Assembly (NCBI GenBank): GCA_035356615.1
Contig: DAOQSN010000034.1
Coordinates: forward strand, 1 to 58,329
Reading direction: 5' to 3'
DNA: 58,329 bases
Source of the DNA: JAKQDH01 sp029558835
GTDB taxonomy: Bacteria; Planctomycetota; Phycisphaerae; UBA1845
Shown here: positions 25,027-33,947 of the stretch, one piece after another
Numbering within the stretch: the stretch's first letter is position 1
Layout of the letters: the number at the start of each line of letters is the position of its first letter
Made by a program: the position numbers and the translations under genes
The notes under the pieces: generated by a model
The model's input: the letters and a program-made list of their open reading frames with translations, nothing else
Databases searched by the model: none
What the model was told of the DNA's origin: nothing

Positions 25027-25056
25027 CATCGGCCGCGGGGGGCCGACGCTACGCGG
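25027..25056 (+). repeat. GGGGGGCCGACGCTAC-type palindrome
   Basis: CGGCCGCGGGGGGCCGACGC is one of four members (also 6975, 27539 and 44451). It sits in the short gap between lpxB and the convergent secreted-protein gene. Confidence 0.5.
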
Positions 25057-26191
25057 GTCGGCGGCTGCGCGAGGCGTGCAGTACCCCGAAAGCCGCCAGA
25101 CCGAGGGCAAGTTCCGTGCCGAACAGTCCGCAGAGCGCCTGCCCGCGTGTCGGGGAACGGCCGCCCGCTGTCGATGGGTCGTCCGCCGCCGGCGAGTCCA
25201 CTGCCCGGTCCGCGTTCGCCTTATTCAGGGCACCCTGCACGCCTTCGCCGTCGACTTGCGGCAACGCCGTCTCGATGAAATTCGCCAGCGAATCGAACGG
25301 TCGGCCCAGCACGGCGGCCACGCCCGTCCCGCCCGGGGCATTGCGGACCTCCAACGCAAACTCCGCCGCCAGCGTCAGGGGCTCATCCGCGGTGACCGTG
25401 TACTGATAAGCGTGCTCCTGCGGCGGGATCAGCACGACAACCACCGTGCCCACGTCCTCCAACCCGGCCGGCAGCGTCTCCCCGCTGTCGGTGTCCATGT
25501 CCGCGCTGAGCAACTCGACGCCGCCCAACTCGAATTGGATCGGCTGATCGACTTGGACCTGCACGCGCGCGGCCTCCCCGCCGGTGAGCGTGAGGCCGGC
25601 GTCGAACACTGACGCCGCCTGTCCCTCCGCCCGGATCGTGACCTGCACGTCCGCCGACACGCCGGTGAGGTCGGCCTCGGCATTCAGCGACCAGATCAGC
25701 ACGGCGCCGCTCAGGTACACGCGGCTTTCCAGCTTCGCGGTGCCATCAGCGTCGAAGCGGATTTCGGCCGGCAAGTCCGGGTTGCTGCCCGGCGATGTGA
25801 AGAGCAGCACGCGACGCTCAACGCCTTCGCCGGTCACCACATAGGCTGCTGACGCGAGGTTGGCGAAGGCGGCCACCTCGAGCCCGAACTCTTCCGGGTT
25901 GGGTTGCTCGAGGCGTTGCGGGTCGAAGAACTCGCTGATACTCTGAGCCCGTGCTCCCCCAGGACCGATCAGCTCGGAAGTGATAATCCGCGCGAATGCT
26001 CGTAGTGGGAGCGCGTCGGCCGCCCCGTCCCACGCCGCCCCGTCGCCACTCACGGACGCCGGCTCCGCGTCGAGCAGCTCTTGCACTCTGGCGGCCGTCG
26101 AGGCCGCGAAGCCCACGACCGCCCCTGGAGCGCTGGCCCCGCTCCCCAGGGCCGCCGCCACCGCCCCCACCAGAACCCGACGAGGCAACAT
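25049..26191 (-). CDS. secreted protein of unknown function with C-terminal LCG tail
   Basis: This 380-residue protein is not recognised. It has an N-terminal signal (MLPRRVLVGAVAAALGSG, then Ala-rich), acidic beta-rich middle sequence, and near the end TRGQALCGLFGTELALGL, a hydrophobic stretch, then SRSRR. That last part (about residues 350-380) has the form of a C-terminal sorting domain: one conserved Cys-Gly, a transmembrane helix, then arginines. A closely similar tail closes the M6/PKD protein ending at 43714. The central region resembles extracellular domains, with no catalytic motif visible. Confidence 0.6.
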   Translation of the reverse strand: MLPRRVLVGAVAAALGSGASAPGAVVGFAASTAARVQELLDAEPASVSGDGAAWDGAADALPLRAFARIITSELIGPGGARAQSISEFFDPQRLEQPNPEEFGLEVAAFANLASAAYVVTGEGVERRVLLFTSPGSNPDLPAEIRFDADGTAKLESRVYLSGAVLIWSLNAEADLTGVSADVQVTIRAEGQAASVFDAGLTLTGGEAARVQVQVDQPIQFELGGVELLSADMDTDSGETLPAGLEDVGTVVVVLIPPQEHAYQYTVTADEPLTLAAEFALEVRNAPGGTGVAAVLGRPFDSLANFIETALPQVDGEGVQGALNKANADRAVDSPAADDPSTAGGRSPTRGQALCGLFGTELALGLAAFGVLHASRSRRPA

Positions 26192-26673
26192 GGTACAACA
26201 CCCCCCAGCCGAACTGGCCCCCGGACAACACGTGACCTACCCACTCACGATTGTACACCACCCCCCGCCCGGCGTCGAGCCGGAGGACGGCACCGAGCGG
26301 ACCCGGCGGCCTCGTCCCGCGCGGGTAATGCAAGCAGCAGAAGCGCGGCAGCACACTACCTGGGCTACAGGAGGCCGACGCAGCGTCCTCAGCGGGCAAC
26401 CCAAGAGGACCTCGCCAAGGGGAAACCGGCACGGCCTGCGCGAGCTTGCCGCCGGCGAGCGTCGGCACGCTGCCCCGGTGCACGGCCGGGAGGGCATGGC
26501 GGCGCTGCGCTTGGCCATGCCACCCTCGTCGCAGCAGGGGTCTCACCGTGGGGTGGAGCGATTCAGGGGAACCGTGAGGGCGGTGCCATCATCTACCAGC
26601 GGCACAGGCGTCTTGCGGTCCTACGGGCGAGACGCCCGTGCCACGCCTGACGCGGGATTCCCACGCAGGTGCG
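26192..26673. repeat. gap with GGCATGGCGGCGCTGCGC and GGGCGAGACGCCCGTG palindromes
   Basis: 26487-26529 is a reverse copy of the element at 11410. 26624-26646 is GGGCGAGACGCCCGTGCCACG. No gene is seen. Confidence 0.5.
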
Positions 26674-27252
26674 CTAGGTCGGGCGTTGGGCGACCGTGGC
26701 AGGCTTGTGGCTGAACAGGTCGCGTCCGAACTGGAGGCCGCGGTCGAAGGCGGCGAGGTTGAGCGTCTCCGTGCCGGGCGGGACCGACGCCTCGACGGAC
26801 TGCCGCAGCGCGCCCACCGTGACCAGGCTGCACATGGCGCCGAAGAAGCCGACCATGACGATGTTGGACACCATCGGGCGCTTGAACTCTTCCGCGAAGC
26901 GGGTGGAGGGGATGCCGTAGTGGGTGACGCCCGCCGGGAGATTACGAGGCTGCACGAGGTCCGACTCGTAGAGCAGCAGCCCGTCGGGAACCAGCTCCGG
27001 GACGAAACGCACATAAGCTTCCTGCGACATCACGACGAGGATGTGCGGATGGTGCACGTAGGGATACGCAACCGGCGCGCCCGAGACGATGATCTGCGCA
27101 CTGCACGCGCTGCCACGCGCCTCGGGCCCGAAGGCCTGGGTGAGGGTGGCGTACTTGTTGTCGTAGATAGACGCGCCGCGCCCGATGATCATCCCCGCCA
27201 GGATGACGCCTTGACCACCGAGTCCCCCGATCTTGATTTCCGTCGCGCTCAT
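26674..27252 (-). CDS. korC: 2-oxoacid:acceptor oxidoreductase, gamma subunit
   Basis: This 192-residue protein is the gamma domain of the pyruvate/2-oxoglutarate:ferredoxin oxidoreductase family. It starts with the family motif IKIGGLGGQGVILAGMII and continues with TQAFGPEARGSACSAQIIVS. The frame is open to 27420 but the ATG at 27252 starts the domain. It lies 431 bp after korB on the same strand, with repeats in between, so it may have a separate transcript. Confidence 0.9.
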   Translation of the reverse strand: MSATEIKIGGLGGQGVILAGMIIGRGASIYDNKYATLTQAFGPEARGSACSAQIIVSGAPVAYPYVHHPHILVVMSQEAYVRFVPELVPDGLLLYESDLVQPRNLPAGVTHYGIPSTRFAEEFKRPMVSNIVMVGFFGAMCSLVTVGALRQSVEASVPPGTETLNLAAFDRGLQFGRDLFSHKPATVAQRPT

Positions 27253-27683
27253 GGTGCGTAATCCTCGCCCGTCCCGCGGCCGGCGCCGGTGACCGAACGC
27301 CCCGTCCCGCGAAACAGATCCGCGCATCGGAGAAACCCATCGACGCAACGAGGGTGGCATGGCCAAGCGCAGCGCCGCCATGCTCTCCCGAGCGCCAGGC
27401 CATGCCATTCGCGATAGCATGCCGGCGCCTTCGGCTTGGGCATGCCACCCTTCCTGGTCTCCCGCTTGCGCGATCCACTTCAGCGTCGCCCCCCCCCCGC
27501 GGGGGACGTGGCGCTTAACGATGCCTCGAGCCGTCTACGTCGGCCACGGGGGGCCGACGCTACATTGCACGCGCCGCGCCGACGCCCTCACTCCTGCCCC
27601 TCTCCCGGGGGGAGAGGGGACCACCACCGCCACCGTTACCGCTGCCCATCTCTCAAAGGGCGAGGGGGCATGGCCCGTGGGCG
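27253..27683. repeat. korB-korC spacer with three REP families
   Basis: 27351-27452 is an inverted REPIN-like pair of the GGTGGCATGGCCAAGC family. 27539-27563 is GTCGGCCACGGGGGGCCGAC. 27583-27632 is a CCCTCACTCC..CTCTCCC..GGGAGAGGGG palindrome. No gene is seen. Confidence 0.6.
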
Positions 27684-28544
27684 TCACCTTCGTTTCCCCG
27701 ACCGGATCTGCTCCAGCTTGGCGTGGATGTTCTCCAGCAGCGAGGGGCGTTCCACGTCCACGAACCGCCCGCAGATGATGGGCTTCTGAAACTCGATGTC
27801 GCACTCGCGGGTGTCGGTGTTATTCTTGATGATGCTGTTGTCCTTGAACCACTGCATGCGGTCCAGGCCGCTGCCCAGCCGGTTGCGGCGCTCGTAGAGC
27901 GTCGGGCAGGGCGTGATGACCTCGACGAAGCTGAAGCCCTTCTTGTTGATGGCCTCGATCATCGCCTTGGTGAGCTGTCGCACGTGGAAGGCCGTCCAGC
28001 GAGCGACATACGTGGCCCCGCACGACTCCGCAAGAAACGGCAGATTAAACGGCTTCTCCACCACGCCGTAGGGCGCGGTGGTGCCGACGGCGTCGATCGG
28101 CGTGGTCGAGGCCGCCTGCCCGCCCGTCATCGCGTAGTTGAAGTTGTTGACGCAGATCACAGTCAGATCGACGTTACGCCGCGCGGCGTGGATGAAGTGG
28201 TTGCCGCCGATGGCAATCAAATCACCGTCGCCGCTGTAGACCACGACCTTCAGCTCGGGATTGGCAAGCTTAAGGCCGGTGGCGAAGGGAATCGCCCGGC
28301 CGTGCGTGGTGTGGAAGGAGTCGAGCCGAAGGTAGCCGGCCACGCGACCCGTGCAACCGATGCCCGAGACGATCGACAGCTTGTCCAAGTCGATCTGACA
28401 CTGCTCGATGGCGCGCACGAAGCAGTTGACCGTGGTGCCGATGCCGCAGCCGGGACACCAGATGTGCGGCATGCGCTCGGTGCGCAGGTACGGTTCCACG
28501 GGGTTCTCGAACGCGCAGGCCTGGGGCTCCACCAACTGCGTCAT
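27684..28544 (-). CDS. korB: 2-oxoacid:ferredoxin oxidoreductase, beta subunit (thiamine diphosphate)
   Basis: This 286-residue subunit binds thiamine diphosphate and an iron-sulfur cluster. WCPGCGIGTTVNC carries the first two cysteines, and SGIGCTGR follows. The ThDP motif is GDGDLIAIGGNHFIHAARRN, closed by VNNFNYAMTGGQAASTTP. FVEVITPCPTLYER has another ligand cysteine. With korA it oxidises 2-oxoglutarate (or another 2-oxoacid) and CoA to the acyl-CoA, CO2 and reduced ferredoxin. The ATG overlaps the korA stop (ATGA), so they are coupled. Confidence 0.93.
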   Translation of the reverse strand: MTQLVEPQACAFENPVEPYLRTERMPHIWCPGCGIGTTVNCFVRAIEQCQIDLDKLSIVSGIGCTGRVAGYLRLDSFHTTHGRAIPFATGLKLANPELKVVVYSGDGDLIAIGGNHFIHAARRNVDLTVICVNNFNYAMTGGQAASTTPIDAVGTTAPYGVVEKPFNLPFLAESCGATYVARWTAFHVRQLTKAMIEAINKKGFSFVEVITPCPTLYERRNRLGSGLDRMQWFKDNSIIKNNTDTRECDIEFQKPIICGRFVDVERPSLLENIHAKLEQIRSGKRR

Positions 28545-29701
28545 CGCGCCGCCTCCACAATGGCCTCGGTAATGAGCGCGGGATCGTGGACCGCGCCCCC
28601 GGCGTGCGGCACGGGCACCACCTTGCAGTGCCCACCGGCACACCGCTCCACCTCCAGCACCATCTGGCCCAGGTTGATCTCCGGCACGACCAGACCGCGA
28701 ACCTGCGTCGCCAGCTTGCGGATCAGCGTCTCCGGGAACGGCCAGACCACGATGAGTCGCAGGTGCCCCACCTTGACGCCGCGGGCCCGGGCTTCCTGAA
28801 CGGAACGCATGGTCACGCGTGAGGTGATGCCGTAGCTGATGACGACCACGTCCGCACCTTCGAGCTGGTCGGCGTCAAACTGCTGAATCTTGTCAGCGTT
28901 CTTGCGTACCTTGTCCACCAGGCGGCGTACCAGACCGTCCTGGCAGCCGGCGTTCATCACCGGGTACCCGCGTTCGTCGTGCGTCAGCCCGGTGACGTGA
29001 AAGCGGTAGCCGTCGCCGGCCTTGACAATGTCGGGCACGAGGTCGGGCCCGGCCCGGAAGGGCAGATACTCCGCCGGGGAGAGCTGAGTATACCGCCGCG
29101 GGACGATCGTGAGCGTCTCGCGCGGCGGGATGACCACTTTCTCGGTCATGTGCCCGACGACCTCGTCCATCATGAACAGCACCGGCAGCCGGTATTGCTC
29201 CGAGAGATTGAACGCCCGGATGACGAGATCGAAGCACTCCTGCGGGCTGTTGGGGCAGAGGGCGATGATCTCATAGTCGCCATGCGAGCCCCAGCGCGCC
29301 TGCATCATGTCGGCTTGGGCAGGCAGGGTGGGCAGCCCCGTGGAGGGCCCGCCGCGCTGAACGTTGACGATGACGCAGGGCACCTCGGCCATGGCCGCCA
29401 GCCCGATGTGCTCCATCATCAGCGAGATACCCGGTCCGCTGCTGACGGTCATCGCCTTAGCGCCGCCCCACACCGCTCCCTGGATGGCGATCGAGGAGGC
29501 GATCTCGTCCTCCATCTGGATGAAGGTGCCGCCCGCCTGGGGGAAGCGCTGGGCGAGGCGCTCCACGATCTCGGTGGAGGGCGTGATCGGATAACCGGCG
29601 ACGAAGTTGCAGCCGGCCGCAATCGCCCCCTCCGCGCAGGCATGATCCCCGTCGAGATAGAACGCGCCCGTCAGTACGCCGTCCTGTTTGCCGGACACCA
29701 C
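28541..29701 (-). CDS. korA: 2-oxoacid:ferredoxin oxidoreductase, alpha subunit
   Basis: This 386-residue subunit contains the conserved GYPITPSTEIVERLA, EDEIASSIAIQGA, VSSGPGISLMMEHIGLAAM and VQRGGPSTGLPT. It ends with the transketolase C-terminal-like domain (VVISYGITSRVTMRSVQEAR, LRLIVVWPFPE). The GTG at 29701 was chosen over the ATG at 29782 because AGGAG lies six bases before it and the longer frame would overlap the ferredoxin gene. It is coupled to korB at its end. The sequence fits the 2-oxoglutarate branch (KorA), but pyruvate cannot be excluded. Confidence 0.92.
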   Translation of the reverse strand: MVSGKQDGVLTGAFYLDGDHACAEGAIAAGCNFVAGYPITPSTEIVERLAQRFPQAGGTFIQMEDEIASSIAIQGAVWGGAKAMTVSSGPGISLMMEHIGLAAMAEVPCVIVNVQRGGPSTGLPTLPAQADMMQARWGSHGDYEIIALCPNSPQECFDLVIRAFNLSEQYRLPVLFMMDEVVGHMTEKVVIPPRETLTIVPRRYTQLSPAEYLPFRAGPDLVPDIVKAGDGYRFHVTGLTHDERGYPVMNAGCQDGLVRRLVDKVRKNADKIQQFDADQLEGADVVVISYGITSRVTMRSVQEARARGVKVGHLRLIVVWPFPETLIRKLATQVRGLVVPEINLGQMVLEVERCAGGHCKVVPVPHAGGAVHDPALITEAIVEAAR

Positions 29702-29723
29702 CGTGTACTCCTGATAGGCAGCG

Positions 29724-30002
29724 CTACTTCGTGCGCCTCCCGCAGATGGCAAAGTCGGGACAGTACATCCCGCAGAGGTCACAACCGCTGCATTTCCCAG
29801 GTTCCGCCACCTCGGGGTAGTGGTAACCCTTGGGGTTAAACTTGCCCGACATGGCCAGCACGCCGAGCGGGCAGAATGCCACGCAATAGCCGCAGCCCTT
29901 GCATTGCTCCGGCTTGATGATGACCTGTCCGCGGGGCTTGTCCGCGGGTTTCGACGGACCGGCTTCGTTCACCCGGCCCGTCGCTTCCGCCTGTTCGCTC
30001 AT
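29724..30002 (-). CDS. korD: ferredoxin-type delta subunit (2 x 4Fe-4S)
   Basis: This 92-residue protein has two 4Fe-4S motifs, CKGCGYCVAFCP and CSGCDLCGMYCP, the second with NPKGYHYPEV before it. It passes electrons from the oxidoreductase to ferredoxin. The Pro/Lys-rich N-terminus (MSEQAEATGRVNE) is short. It leads the minus-strand cluster korD-A-B-C, with 22 bp between its stop and korA. The longer frame to 30101 has no domain. Confidence 0.9.
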   Translation of the reverse strand: MSEQAEATGRVNEAGPSKPADKPRGQVIIKPEQCKGCGYCVAFCPLGVLAMSGKFNPKGYHYPEVAEPGKCSGCDLCGMYCPDFAICGRRTK

Positions 30003-30597
30003 AGCTCTATCCCGGTCTGATCCGACCCTGATTCCCCGCCCTCGTGGGGCCGATTCGGCTCCAGAATGCAATTGCCGCGCCAAACCGCCCGTCCCCACCA
30101 AGAATTAGGGGGCGCCTCGCCCGGCCGGGATGCCGCGCCGGGCCGCTCCGCGTTGGCTTGTGACGACGCCTCTGGGGCTTGCCGAACGGGGGATACCAGC
30201 GTGGGACAGCACCTTGCCCACCGCGCCATACATGCTGCGTTTGCTTACAAGGGCGTACCCAACTGGTCTTTCACTACTCAGAAGTCAACCCACACAGGCG
30301 CCATTGCATATTCAATGAAAAATCACGAAGAAGCTGAGTCGCCTCCGCACTCACCTCGTACACTGCAGGAGCACCACACAGGCTGCCGTCTGTAGTGGTG
30401 CGAGTGCAACAACTCCTTCGGACTTGCGACCGTGGCGACCGAAGTCGGCGGCTGCGGACGTACGCAATTCCAGAGCACTCGGGTGGCCTCCCGGGACCCG
30501 ATTTGAGAACTTCGGCAAACCGCCCACCCGCGGCTTGAGCGAAGGGTCGCATGGCGACGTGATTTCCCCCACCGGCGGGTGCCCCCCGAGGATCGCG
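30003..30597. other. gap, partly low-GC, no confident gene
   Basis: The segment 30240-30420 is clearly less GC-rich than its surroundings. A minus-strand frame at 30274-30552 ends VYEVSAEATQLLRDFSLNM, which looks more protein-like than most shadows, but it has no ribosome site and no recognisable domain. It could be a small gene remnant. Confidence 0.35.
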
Positions 30598-31215
30598 TCA
30601 ATACCCGCCGCCGGGAACGCGGTAAGCGGGGATCATGGAGTCGGCGATCCAATCTTCCAGCACGCGGCTGAGGTCGGAAATGCTGTCTACCATGATGACC
30701 AAGTCCCGGGCCTGACCGCGGATATCCTTGGCAAGTCCGTTCATGACGGCCGCGGTCGCGAAGCCGAGACGTTCGAGCATAGCGATCAACGGCCGGTTGT
30801 CGCGGATGACCTCGACGAGGACCTTCTCCAGGTGGCGTTCGCGTGCCACGCGGACGAGTTCGCGCGTGAGCAGCCCGGCGAGTCCGACGCGGCGCCACTT
30901 CCGCGCCACGGCCACGCGCAGGTGGGCGACGTGGCGGAGCCAGCCGAGACGTGCCAGGTGCAGCGTTCCGGTGGCCACGAGTTCACCGTCGGTCTCCGCA
31001 ACGAGGGGAACGACGCGGTCGAGGTCGATGGCGGTGGTCCATTTGCGCAGGAGGTTGGGATCCTGCACGTTGTGGCGGAAGAAGACGCGGTCTTCGTCCG
31101 GCAGCGCGCCGAAGAAGGTGGTGAGCTTATCAAAGTCGCTCGGTTGCAGCAGCCGGATGGTGCAATTGCGTCCATCCTTCAGCATTACCTGCTTGGGATA
31201 GGCGTCTTGCCACAT
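30598..31215 (-). CDS. GNAT acyltransferase, first of a tandem pair
   Basis: This 205-residue protein has a GNAT fold. It begins with DFDKLTTFFGALPDEDR, then the acetyl-CoA pocket around VARKWRRVGLAGLLTREL, and the terminal MLERLGFATAAVM. The tail is glycine-rich. A GGGAGG site seven bases before the ATG at 31215 fixes the start. The neighbour upstream on the minus strand (31337-31954) is the same length and similar throughout, so the pair arose by duplication. Such stand-alone domains resemble the acetyltransferase part of Pat-type protein acyltransferases. Targets are unknown. Confidence 0.8.
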   Translation of the reverse strand: MWQDAYPKQVMLKDGRNCTIRLLQPSDFDKLTTFFGALPDEDRVFFRHNVQDPNLLRKWTTAIDLDRVVPLVAETDGELVATGTLHLARLGWLRHVAHLRVAVARKWRRVGLAGLLTRELVRVARERHLEKVLVEVIRDNRPLIAMLERLGFATAAVMNGLAKDIRGQARDLVIMVDSISDLSRVLEDWIADSMIPAYRVPGGGY

Positions 31216-31336
31216 ACGCGTCCTCCCGAGAACACGGGCCATTGCTGATTTCCGCCACCCAGTCTCGCGCGGCAACAGATTCGTAAGCCCGCAGTGCCCC
31301 CGATGTTCAAGGAAATCAGTGATGTCCCCTTTTCCG

Positions 31337-31954
31337 TTAGTGGCCGGGGCCTGGGCTGCGGTAGCCGGGCTGGATGGAATCGTGGATCCAGTCTTCGAGC
31401 ACCCTGCCGAGTTCACCCACGTCGCTGATCATGACGGCCAGATTGCGAGGGGCTCCGCGGTGATCCTTGACGAGTTCCTTGAGCACGGCCGCATGCTGGA
31501 AGCCGAGGCGTTCGAGAAGTCTCATGGCGGCCAAGTCGTCCTCGAAGATGTCAGCCTCGATCTTCTCCAAGCCGCGTTCTTCGCCGATGGTGACCAGTTC
31601 GTGGGCCATCAGGCTGCCTAGGCCGGTGCGCCGGTGCGTGTCTGCAATGATGACGCGTAGCCGACCGACGTGCCGGGTCCAGCCGAAATCGCGGGTGTGG
31701 AGGGTCGCGTCGCCGACGATGCGCCCCTCCTCCTCCGCGACGAGGGGTACGACCCGCGTGTAGTCCACGTTTTCGACCCAGCCGCGGACGGTTTTCGGAT
31801 CAAGCACGTCGTGGCGAACGAAGAGGCGGTCCTCGTCGGGAAGCCGCGAGAAGAAGGCGTAAAGCCGGTCGAAGTCGTCAGGCTGAAGCCCGCGGAGCCG
31901 GACGGTCCGTCCGTGCTTGAGCGAAACGTCCTTGGGGAAGCCTTTGAGTTGCAT
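31337..31954 (-). CDS. GNAT acyltransferase, second of a tandem pair
   Basis: This 205-residue protein is a paralogue of the one at 30598. Shared phrases are DFDRL..FF, LPDEDR, VVPLVAE, LERLGF..AAV and RVLEDWI.DS. The CoA-loop region reads DTHRRTGLGSLMAHEL. The ATG at 31954 is preceded by AGGGG. The two genes are 121 bp apart on the same strand. Divergence between them (roughly half of positions) suggests different substrates. Confidence 0.8.
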   Translation of the reverse strand: MQLKGFPKDVSLKHGRTVRLRGLQPDDFDRLYAFFSRLPDEDRLFVRHDVLDPKTVRGWVENVDYTRVVPLVAEEEGRIVGDATLHTRDFGWTRHVGRLRVIIADTHRRTGLGSLMAHELVTIGEERGLEKIEADIFEDDLAAMRLLERLGFQHAAVLKELVKDHRGAPRNLAVMISDVGELGRVLEDWIHDSIQPGYRSPGPGH

Positions 31955-32349
31955 GAGACGTACCCCTGTTTCGCGTCGCCACCGTCGGAGGCACCCCGAG
32001 AATCCGGGGGTGCCACGGGGGCCGGCGACCGGCAGGCCGCTGAAGCCCCTGGGCCCGTCCCGCGAACACGCCCACCGCCAGCGACCACCGCGTACCGCCA
32101 CTTTAACCGCAGGACAAGGTGCGAACAAGCGGACCGCAACCGGCGGGTGAGACCAGACCTACGTTCGGTGAGCCCGGGCAACCCTCCGGGCGTTGGGTGG
32201 GCTCTGCCCGCCGATCCTCGGGGCCCCTCCAATACTGGCGGGTGGAACCCGCTCTACAGTAGACCCCGCCCTACGGCGGCAGCGTGCCCACGAGCCCCGG
32301 CCGTGTCACCCCCCGCCGGAAAACGGAGCTCGGAGTCCACCACCAACGG

Positions 32350-32378
32350 TTGACGTGGCGATCCGTTCGGTATACGTT
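32350..32378 (+). promoter_or_regulatory. candidate promoter of the sigma factor gene
   Basis: TTGACG (32350-32355), a 17-base spacer, TACGTT (32373-32378). The start would be near 32385, giving a leader of about 117 bases. A GCATCC..GGATGC hairpin (32393-32414) lies within it. The rest of the 547-bp gap after the GNAT gene has degenerate repeats only. Confidence 0.5.
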
Positions 32379-32501
32379 AGGTATCGTGTCAGGCATCCCT
32401 GGCGGGGTGGATGCTGACCGCGACGGGCCAGCCCGCCCCCGGTGACGGACAGGGGGCAAGTCGCGAACGAGCGGATCCGAGACACGACGGAGGGTTGACC
32501 G

Positions 32502-33947
32502 ATGCAGACCACGCGCGAGCCGAGGACGCCGGCGGTAGGCGCACGTAACCGGCTGGAACGAGTGAGTTCAGATGGACGCCCACCAACGTGGGAGCCCGGA
32601 AAGGCGGGCGAGGCGGCGGTGGTGGGCCGGCGACGTGGCGGTCGGCCCGCGGTCGCGCGTCCTCCGTTGACGGCGGAGCAGCAACACCTGGTGCATGACA
32701 ACCTGGGGCTGATCGCCGTCCACCTGCGGCGGCGGGTACCGGACTTGTCGCAGCCACGGCGGGAGCGCGAATGGGATGACCTGTTTCAGGAGGGTTGCCT
32801 TGGGCTGATGGACGCGGCGCGGAAGTTCCAGGCGGGGCGTGGGGTACCGTTCGCGGCCTATGCGATGCTGCGTATCCACGCGGCCGTCAGCCGCGCGCTG
32901 CGGAACCGCTTCAGCTTGGTCCATATCCCGCCGCCCTACGCACCGCGGGCGGGCGGGTCGAAGTCGGCGAAGCCGCCGCGTGAAAGGCGCGAGAGGCGTG
33001 CGCAGCCCGATGGTTCCAGACGGGCGACCCCTCGTGAGGCACAAGTTGACGGCGAAGACCGCCCGAGGCCTACCACCCACACCTGGAGTGGGAGGTACCC
33101 GCAATCGCCGCCCGACGGGGCGACACACGACAGCGAGGCCGACGGCAGCGACCTGCGGGAACGTGCAGGGCGTCATGCTTTGGGCAGTCGCAAGCGTCAC
33201 CGGGGAGTTGTGGTCACGCAGATCGACGAGGCGTTGGAGGCCGGGTTGACAGACCGACACCGCCCCGGGCAGGGGACCGGCGTGGGCGACACGATCGGCG
33301 CGCGACTGCGGGCGAAGCTGGAACGGGCGGTGCTGGCGGCCGGCGACCGTCTGGGCGGCTGCCGCTCGGCGCGGGGCGACCGGAGTGAAGTGGTGCAGGC
33401 GGTAGCCCGCGAGCGCGTGCTGGTACCCCACGAGGAGGTCCGCACGCCGTTGCGTGAAATCGCCCGGCGGACGCGTTCCAGCTACGGGCGCGTGGTGCAG
33501 TGTGAGCGGCAGCTTGTCGCGGCCGCCAAGGCCCGGCTCGACGGCGATCCGGAGTTCGCCAAGCTGCGGGAGCGGGCGCGCCGGGAGGCGGCGGGCGTCC
33601 GCGTACCGGTCGATGCGGAACTGGAGCGTGAACTGGTGGAGGCGGGGCTGAGCGAGTTCCTGCGGCGATACACGGCGGCGAACGCCAGGCAGCGCGGCGG
33701 GTTGCTGCAGGGGCTGGTGGAGGCGGCCCGGGCGGACGTGCCCGAGCTGGCGCGGGCATGTTTCGTGCGGCTGTCTCCCGAGGAGCGCGAACGGATGCTG
33801 ACGGGAAGTGGCAGTTGCGTGGCACCTTCCGGCGTTCCCGCAGACGAGCGTGGTGGAAAAGGGGTATCCCGGTGTCGGCGTCCCGATCACTCAGCCGGGG
33901 GGTCAGCGGGCGTCGCCGGAGCCCCGTCGGAGGGGAAGTGCAGGTAG
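32502..33947 (+). CDS. sigma70-like RNA polymerase sigma factor with long disordered linker
   Basis: This 481-residue protein has a clear sigma region 2 at about residues 56-145 (HDNLGLIAVHLRRRV, WDDLFQEGCLGLMDAARKF, VPFAAYAMLRIHAAVSRAL). It then has an arginine-, proline- and glutamate-rich linker of about 170 residues with few hydrophobic positions. A helical C-terminal part follows, with LREIARRTRSSYGRVVQCER at about 318-337 in the position of the region 4 helix-turn-helix. A good GGAGG site lies nine bases before the ATG. The last 61 bp overlap the convergent ComEA-like gene. It should recruit polymerase to unknown promoters. Confidence 0.72.
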   Translation: MQTTREPRTPAVGARNRLERVSSDGRPPTWEPGKAGEAAVVGRRRGGRPAVARPPLTAEQQHLVHDNLGLIAVHLRRRVPDLSQPRREREWDDLFQEGCLGLMDAARKFQAGRGVPFAAYAMLRIHAAVSRALRNRFSLVHIPPPYAPRAGGSKSAKPPRERRERRAQPDGSRRATPREAQVDGEDRPRPTTHTWSGRYPQSPPDGATHDSEADGSDLRERAGRHALGSRKRHRGVVVTQIDEALEAGLTDRHRPGQGTGVGDTIGARLRAKLERAVLAAGDRLGGCRSARGDRSEVVQAVARERVLVPHEEVRTPLREIARRTRSSYGRVVQCERQLVAAAKARLDGDPEFAKLRERARREAAGVRVPVDAELERELVEAGLSEFLRRYTAANARQRGGLLQGLVEAARADVPELARACFVRLSPEERERMLTGSGSCVAPSGVPADERGGKGVSRCRRPDHSAGGSAGVAGAPSEGKCR

